Source: RGIG4608 sp045125655 (GTDB lineage Bacteria; Bacillota; Clostridia; Oscillospirales; CAG-272). From it: a stretch of 10,022 nt of DNA. The notes beneath the pieces were generated by a model. The model worked only from the letters and a program-made list of their open reading frames with translations, ran no database searches and was not told the DNA's origin. Location: contig JBGVNP010000073.1 of assembly GCA_045125655.1 (NCBI GenBank), positions 1-10,022 on the forward strand. The letters run 5' to 3'. Shown piece after piece: positions 6,397 to 10,022 of the stretch. Position numbers and translations under genes: made by a program. How positions within the stretch are numbered: the first letter of the stretch is position 1; every line of letters begins with the position of its first letter.

Positions 6397-7830
6397 ATGA
6401 TATTTTCGTCAAACGAATTTCTGTTTGTATATTTGCTCCCCACCCTTATTTTGTATTTTTTATCTCCGCCGAGATTTAAAAATCTCGTTCTGCTTGCTTT
6501 AAGTCTTGTTTTTTACGGATGGGAAAAGCCGTCTTATCTTTTTCTGATGGTGCTTGTCATCATAGAAAGCTATGGCTTTGGACTATTAATAGAGCGGGCG
6601 AAAAGCGAAAAAGCAAGGCACGCACTAATGATTGTGGGCATTTCACTGTCACTTCTTGCGCTTGGAGTATTCAAATATGCCGATTTTATTATTGGCGCGC
6701 TTTCAAAAATTCCGATATTTAACACGTTGCGACCCTTGGGAATCGAGTTGCCGATTGGCATCTCGTTTTACGTTTTTCAGTCGGTTTCTTATATAATCGA
6801 CGTCTATAAAAATACGGTGCGCGCTCAAAGGAGTATTGTGGATTATGGCGCGTACGTTTCGATGTTTCCACAGCTTATTGCGGGTCCCATTGTTCGATAT
6901 TCGGATGTGGAGAGGGAACTGAAGCACAGAAAAAGCTCGGTGTTTTCAATTCACGGCGGCGCGCGCCGTTTTGTGCTCGGACTTTCAAAAAAAGTCTTGC
7001 TTGCCGACACGGCGGGCGCTCTTTGGGAGAGCATAAGGGACGTGCCACGCGATGAAGCGAGCGTGCTTCTTTTATGGCTCGGCATAGTTTTGTATTCGTT
7101 TCAGATATATTTTGATTTTTCGGGATATTCCGATATGGCTATAGGTCTTGGAATGATTCTCGGATTTCGCTTTCCCGAAAACTTTGATTACCCATATATT
7201 TCAAAAAGTATTAGTGAATTTTGGCGCAGATGGCATATCACTCTCTCCTCGTTTTTCAGAGAATACGTCTATTTTCCACTTGGCGGAAACCGAAAGGTAG
7301 TTGGGCGAACAGTGCTTAATCTCTTTGCCGTGTGGCTCTTGACGGGACTTTGGCACGGCGCGGATTGGAATTTTTTGCTTTGGGGATTTTATTATTTTTT
7401 ACTTCTTGTTGCCGAAAAGATCTTTCTTGGGAAACACCTTAAACGCGCGCCGAGTTTGGTTGCACGCGGATACACCTTGATTCTTGTTGTGATTGGGTGG
7501 CTCATCTTCTATTTCAAGGGCAGTCAGGGTGGATTTGACGCGCTCGCGAGCTATTTTTTAGGGATGTTTGGCTTTTTGGACGCTCCGTTTTGGAACGGCG
7601 AGTTCGTATATACGGTTGTGAGAAATCTTATTCTTTTGATTATATTGATCATCGGATGCACACCGATCCCAAAAAGGATTTTTGCGACCTTGATGGCGCG
7701 CGCAAAGGAAAAGAGAAGCGAAACTGCTCTTGCTCTCGCGCTTGATATGCTTACGGTCGTGCTTTTTGCTTTGTGTATAGTCTATATTTCATCGTCGGAC
7801 TACCGTCCGAATATCTATTTTGAATTTTAA
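6397..7830 (+). CDS. MBOAT-family O-acyltransferase (AlgI/DltB type)
   Basis: This 477-residue polytopic membrane protein passes acyl, usually acetyl, groups across the membrane for transfer to a cell-surface polysaccharide or teichoic acid. The MBOAT hallmarks are clear: FDFSGYSDMAIGLG (239-252), EFWRRWHITLSSFFREYVYFPLGG (274-297) and LTGLWHGADWNFLLWG (315-330), with His320 as the catalytic histidine and His280 in the other conserved motif. Many hydrophobic helices cover the rest, and the C-terminal YRPNIYFEF is also usual. GGGGGAG (6385-6391) is 5 bases before the ATG, and 17 bases separate it from the MreB-type gene. AlgI-type proteins normally work with an SGNH-fold partner (AlgJ/AlgX, DltD, DHHW), but none is encoded next to it; a small zinc-ribbon gene follows instead. 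The acceptor polymer is unknown. Confidence 0.92.
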   Translation: MIFSSNEFLFVYLLPTLILYFLSPPRFKNLVLLALSLVFYGWEKPSYLFLMVLVIIESYGFGLLIERAKSEKARHALMIVGISLSLLALGVFKYADFIIGALSKIPIFNTLRPLGIELPIGISFYVFQSVSYIIDVYKNTVRAQRSIVDYGAYVSMFPQLIAGPIVRYSDVERELKHRKSSVFSIHGGARRFVLGLSKKVLLADTAGALWESIRDVPRDEASVLLLWLGIVLYSFQIYFDFSGYSDMAIGLGMILGFRFPENFDYPYISKSISEFWRRWHITLSSFFREYVYFPLGGNRKVVGRTVLNLFAVWLLTGLWHGADWNFLLWGFYYFLLLVAEKIFLGKHLKRAPSLVARGYTLILVVIGWLIFYFKGSQGGFDALASYFLGMFGFLDAPFWNGEFVYTVVRNLILLIILIIGCTPIPKRIFATLMARAKEKRSETALALALDMLTVVLFALCIVYISSSDYRPNIYFEF

Positions 7831-7842
7831 GGAGGCAGAATA

Positions 7843-8184
7843 ATGGAAAATTTGGAGAAGAAGCTCTTTACGAAGAATGACGCTTCCTTTGTTTGCGCGC
7901 ACTGCGGAAAAGAAGTGAAGCCGCTTGGATATTCCTCGCGCAATCACTGTCCGTTCTGCCTTTGGTCGCTCCACGTGGACAACAATCCCGGGGACAGGGA
8001 AAACACCTGCTGCGCACCGATGGAGCCGATCTTTGCAGAGGTCGATCCCAAAAAGGGATTTGTTATCGTGCACAAATGTACCAAATGTGGAGAGATAAAG
8101 CGCAACCGCGCCGCGCACGAGGCACGCGTTCAGCCGGATAATCGCGCGCTCCTCATCAAGCTCACGGCGGGGCAGAGGGGATAA
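7843..8184 (+). CDS. RNHCP-domain zinc-ribbon protein, function unknown
   Basis: This 113-residue protein carries the RNHCP domain, named after the motif seen here as SSRNHCPFCLWSLHVD (31-46), followed by NNPGDR. Three CxxC pairs are visible: Cys18/Cys21, Cys36/Cys39 and Cys79/Cys82 (HKCTKCGEIKRNRAA), along with Cys56-Cys57. They probably bind one or two zinc ions. The domain is widespread in bacteria and no function is established. The last part (about 84-113) is basic, so nucleic-acid binding is possible but unproven. The ribosome site AAGGAGG (7829-7835) overlaps the MBOAT stop codon and lies 7 bases before the ATG. It is therefore cotranscribed with the MBOAT gene and is the last gene before a terminator. 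Confidence 0.88.
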   Translation: MENLEKKLFTKNDASFVCAHCGKEVKPLGYSSRNHCPFCLWSLHVDNNPGDRENTCCAPMEPIFAEVDPKKGFVIVHKCTKCGEIKRNRAAHEARVQPDNRALLIKLTAGQRG

Positions 8185-8199
8185 ATAAAGCTATAACGG

Positions 8200-8230
8200 G
8201 GGGTATTGAAAAATAACCCCTTTTTATTTT
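8200..8230 (+). terminator. Terminator of the mreB-type/MBOAT/RNHCP cluster
   Basis: GGGGTATT (8200-8207), a GAAA loop (8208-8211) and AATAACCCC (8212-8220) form an eight-pair hairpin with one bulged A. TTTTTATTTT follows at once (8221-8230). It lies 15 bases past the RNHCP stop, a standard rho-independent terminator. Confidence 0.88.
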
Positions 8231-8253
8231 TAAAAGAAAACTGTGGCGGTGTG

Positions 8254-8283
8254 TTGGTGTTTATATTTTTCGTTTGCTATAAT
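8254..8283 (+). promoter_or_regulatory. Possible upstream promoter of deoC-deoD
   Basis: TATAAT (8278-8283) is preceded by TGC, giving an extended -10 (TGCTATAAT). The best -35 is a weak TTGGTG (8254-8259) at 18 bases. RNA would start near 8290, upstream of the second, better promoter. Confidence 0.5.
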
Positions 8284-8297
8284 CGTCTAAAAAAGTA

Positions 8298-8326
8298 TTG
8301 TAAAATTAAATAATATATGATATAAT
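8298..8326 (+). promoter_or_regulatory. Main promoter of deoC-deoD
   Basis: TTGTAA (8298-8303) and TATAAT (8321-8326) are exactly 17 bases apart, and TGA before the -10 makes it an extended -10 site. RNA would start near 8333, about 38 bases before the deoC ATG. I see no clear DeoR- or CytR-type operator. Confidence 0.72.
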
Positions 8327-8370
8327 TATATTGGAAAACTGTCTAAACCACATAAAGAAAGGAAAATATT

Positions 8371-9048
8371 ATGGAAATTAAAGACATTCTCTCAAAGGTT
8401 GACCACACTTTGCTCGCTCAGGGCGCTACTTGGTCTGAAATAAAGGCAATTTGCGATGACGGTATGAAATACGCTACCGCATCCGTTTGTATTCCTGCTT
8501 CATTTGTAAAGCAGGCAAAGGAATATTGCGGCGACAAGCTCGCAATCTGTACGGTAATCGGCTTCCCCAATGGCTATAGCACTACCGCCACAAAGGTTTT
8601 TGAAACCGCGGACGCTATTTCCAACGGTGCGGACGAGATTGATATGGTTATTAACATCGGTTGGCTCAAGGACAAAAAATATGACGAGCTTCTTGCCGAG
8701 ATCAACGCTATTAAGGATGCTTGTTCAGGCAAAATATTGAAGGTAATCATTGAAACCTGCCTTCTCACCGACGAGGAAAAGGTTAAAATGTGCGAGATCG
8801 TTTCCGAGAGCCGTGCGGACTACATCAAGACAAGCACGGGCTTCTCAACTGCGGGAGCAACACGTCACGACGTTGAGATATTTGCGGCAAACGTAAAGAA
8901 CGGTACGCTCATCAAGGCGGCGGGCGGAATCGCGTCCATCGCGGATGCCGAGGATTTTATCGCACTCGGTGCGTCACGTCTTGGAACGTCAAGAATCGTA
9001 AAAATCGTAAAGACAGGAGAACAGAATAATGGCGACAGCTCATATTAA
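8371..9048 (+). CDS. deoC: Deoxyribose-phosphate aldolase
   Basis: DeoC splits 2-deoxyribose 5-phosphate into glyceraldehyde 3-phosphate and acetaldehyde, the last step of deoxynucleoside breakdown, in the cytoplasm. The 225 residues match the short Bacillus-type class I enzyme. Catalytic residues are in place: Lys153 in ADYIKTSTGFSTAGAT is the Schiff-base lysine (Lys167 in E. coli), Lys182 in LIKAAGGI corresponds to Lys201, and Asp91 in EIDMVINIGW to Asp102. The phosphate-binding end RLGTSRIV (203-210) is also present. AAAGGA (8358-8363) sits 7 bases before the ATG. Its last 20 bases overlap deoD, so the two are cotranscribed and probably translationally coupled. No deoB (phosphopentomutase), which would link the two reactions, is present in the window. 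Confidence 0.97.
   Translation: MEIKDILSKVDHTLLAQGATWSEIKAICDDGMKYATASVCIPASFVKQAKEYCGDKLAICTVIGFPNGYSTTATKVFETADAISNGADEIDMVINIGWLKDKKYDELLAEINAIKDACSGKILKVIIETCLLTDEEKVKMCEIVSESRADYIKTSTGFSTAGATRHDVEIFAANVKNGTLIKAAGGIASIADAEDFIALGASRLGTSRIVKIVKTGEQNNGDSSY
9015..9031 (+). promoter_or_regulatory. deoD ribosome site inside deoC
   Basis: AGGAGA (9015-9020) lies 8 bases before the deoD ATG at 9029 and within the last codons of deoC. The ATG is in a different frame and 17 bases before the deoC stop codon, so ribosomes ending deoC can readily restart on deoD. Confidence 0.75.
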
Positions 9049-9769
9049 AGCGGAAATAGGCGATTTCGGTAAGACCGTGCTTATGCCCGGCGACCCTCTT
9101 CGCGCAAAATTTATAGCAGAAACATTCCTTGAAAATCCCGTACTTGTGAACAACGTTCGCGGTGTTCAGGGATACACGGGAACGTACAAGGGGGTTAAAA
9201 TCTCCGTTATGGCGAGCGGTATGGGTATGCCCTCGATCGGAATCTATTCTTTCGAGCTTTACAATTTCTTTGGTGTTGAAAATATTATGAGAATCGGTTC
9301 TGCGGGTGCTCTTACAAACGATATTCAGCTTCGTGACATCGTTATGGGTATGGGTGCTTGCACAAACTCTAACTTTGCTTGTAATTTCAATCTTCCCGGC
9401 ACATATGCGCCCATTTGCGATTTTACAATGCTTCGCAAGTGCGTTGAAAGTGCGGAAGAGCTTGGACTTAACTTTAAGGTTGGTAATATTCTTTCATCCG
9501 ACACATTCTACCGCGATGCTCCTCTTCGTGAGAACGGCGCTCTCCCCGACTGCGAATGGGGTGAGAAAATGGGTGTTATGGCGGTTGAGATGGAGGCGGC
9601 GGCTCTCTATATGAACGCGGCTCGCTACGGCAAGCGCGCGCTCGCAATCTGCACCATCTCCGATAATCTTATCACACACGAGGGCTGTACCGCAGAGGAA
9701 AGACAAAACTCCTTTACCGATATGATGACCCTCGCGCTTGAAACCGCGGTTAAGCTTGAGAATATTTGA
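9029..9769 (+). CDS. deoD: Purine nucleoside phosphorylase, DeoD type
   Basis: DeoD cleaves purine (deoxy)nucleosides with phosphate to a free base and (deoxy)ribose 1-phosphate. The 246 residues align along their length with the hexameric E. coli enzyme (239). Active-site residues are visible: His5 (AHIKAEIGDF), Gly21 and Arg25 (MPGDPLRAKFIAETFLE), Arg44 (NNVRG), Arg88 and Ser91 (RIGSAGAL), Glu187-Met188-Glu189 (VEMEAAALY), Asp212 (ISDNLITHE) and Arg225. Asp212 corresponds to the acid Asp204 that acts on 6-oxopurines and adenine nucleosides in E. coli. The start is fixed by homology at the N terminus and by the ribosome site inside deoC. With deoC it forms a deoxynucleoside salvage operon. 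No clear terminator follows before a run of hairpins. Confidence 0.97.
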   Translation: MATAHIKAEIGDFGKTVLMPGDPLRAKFIAETFLENPVLVNNVRGVQGYTGTYKGVKISVMASGMGMPSIGIYSFELYNFFGVENIMRIGSAGALTNDIQLRDIVMGMGACTNSNFACNFNLPGTYAPICDFTMLRKCVESAEELGLNFKVGNILSSDTFYRDAPLRENGALPDCEWGEKMGVMAVEMEAAALYMNAARYGKRALAICTISDNLITHEGCTAEERQNSFTDMMTLALETAVKLENI

Positions 9770-9820
9770 TAGGATATTAGTGAATTGGGATTTATAGCGC
9801 ACTATGTTCGCACTGACCAA

Positions 9821-9865
9821 GCGATTAAAAAAGTTTTTTGGTTACTTTTTCTCAAAAAAGTAACC
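9821..9865. repeat. Intergenic hairpin repeat, copy 3
   Basis: The leader GATTAAAA (9823-9830) then AAGTTTTTT is followed by a perfect 11-bp stem GGTTACTTTTT (9840-9850) / AAAAAGTAACC (9855-9865) with the loop CTCA. It has the same layout as 74-115 but other stem bases that still pair, as expected of a repeat family kept for its fold. It lies 52 bases past deoD and may be its effective 3' end, though no T run follows the stem. Confidence 0.6.
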
Positions 9866-9898
9866 GCCCGCCGCGCAGGCGAAAAAACGCCATTTCTT

Positions 9899-9960
9899 TT
9901 TTGCCAAGCTTTTTTCTTTGTGGCTATTTTGCCAAAGAAAAAAGCGTTACAAAAGGCAAA
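9899..9960. repeat. Long imperfect palindrome
   Basis: A perfect 12-bp arm pair GCTTTTTTCTTT (9908-9919) / AAAGAAAAAAGC (9934-9945) encloses GTGGC-TATTTT-GCC, where GGC and GCC add three pairs. An outer pair TTTGCC (9900-9905) / GGCAAA (9955-9960) can extend the fold past an internal loop. Confidence 0.6.
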
Positions 9961-9990
9961 CTATCTTTAAATACCAAGACTTTTTAGCCG

Positions 9991-10022
9991 CTTTTCTTTG
10001 ACGAAATAGGCGCAAAGAAAAG
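9991..10022. repeat. Palindrome cut by the window end
   Basis: CTTTTCTTTG (9991-10000) and CAAAGAAAAG (10013-10022) form a perfect 10-bp inverted repeat with a 12-base loop. A G precedes the left arm, so the stem may gain one more pair if a C follows the window. The arm resembles that of the palindrome at 9908-9945. Confidence 0.6.

Larger units (their letters stand above)
9770..10022. other. Non-coding right edge packed with inverted repeats
   Basis: No gene is supported here; the small frame at 9785-9970 is made of repeat sequence. Three hairpin-forming units (9821-9865, 9899-9960, 9991-10022) follow each other, all rich in CTTTT / AAAAG tracts. The window ends inside the last one, so the block may continue. 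Confidence 0.6.

Noticed and set aside
6282..6479. Small plus-strand frames across the mreB-type/MBOAT junction and inside other genes
   Set aside because: They overlap strongly supported genes in another frame, have no ribosome site and match no family.
9029..9048. The deoC/deoD overlap as a frameshift or assembly error
   Set aside because: Both proteins have full-length homology and deoD has its own ribosome site, so the 20-base overlap is ordinary translational coupling.
9785..9970. A 61-residue frame after deoD
   Set aside because: It is translated from the hairpin repeats themselves and has no ribosome site.
9908..10022. CRISPR array at the right edge
   Set aside because: The repeated units are palindromes of unequal length and spacing without uniform spacers, and no cas gene is present.

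Overview
The window is a stretch of bacterial chromosome with nine protein-coding genes and no rRNA, tRNA, CRISPR or transposase. Strong AGGAGG-type ribosome sites, TTGNNN-17-TATAAT promoters, AT-rich spacers, a zapA gene directly followed by a long U32-family gene, and a CotJC-like manganese catalase all point to a low-to-mid GC member of the Bacillota, most likely an uncultured gut-type Clostridia. That placement is inference from style and gene content; no marker gene here fixes it.

Left arm (about 1-3762, minus strand): zapA (FtsZ-ring associated protein), a U32-family protein of the RlhA type and a manganese catalase run in that order. zapA and U32 are 12 bases apart. The catalase follows after a 66-base spacer that holds an inverted repeat overlapping its ribosome binding site, and a good rho-independent terminator lies just past its stop. 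Centre (3763-5102): zapA diverges from a cation diffusion facilitator with a TTG start; its metal-site residues (Asn-x3-Asp and Asp-x3-Asp) are those of manganese exporters. The 179-base divergent spacer carries a near-perfect plus-strand promoter.

Right arm (5378-9769, plus strand): an MreB/Mbl-family actin, an AlgI-type MBOAT acyltransferase and a small RNHCP zinc-ribbon protein form a compact three-gene cluster closed by a terminator. Two promoter-like sites then precede deoC and deoD, which overlap by 20 bases and form a deoxynucleoside salvage operon (purine nucleoside phosphorylase plus deoxyribose-phosphate aldolase).

The non-coding ends (1-222, 9770-10022) and the 5103-5377 spacer carry hairpins of a common style (stem, then CTTTT...AAAAG at the tip). 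Two of them share an upstream GATTAAAA..GTTTTT stretch, suggesting a dispersed intergenic repeat family. I see no clear new multi-gene system. The points most worth checking are the hairpin over the catalase ribosome site, the manganese theme, the repeat family, the long-tailed ZapA, and the MreB paralogue coupled to an MBOAT protein with no visible SGNH partner.
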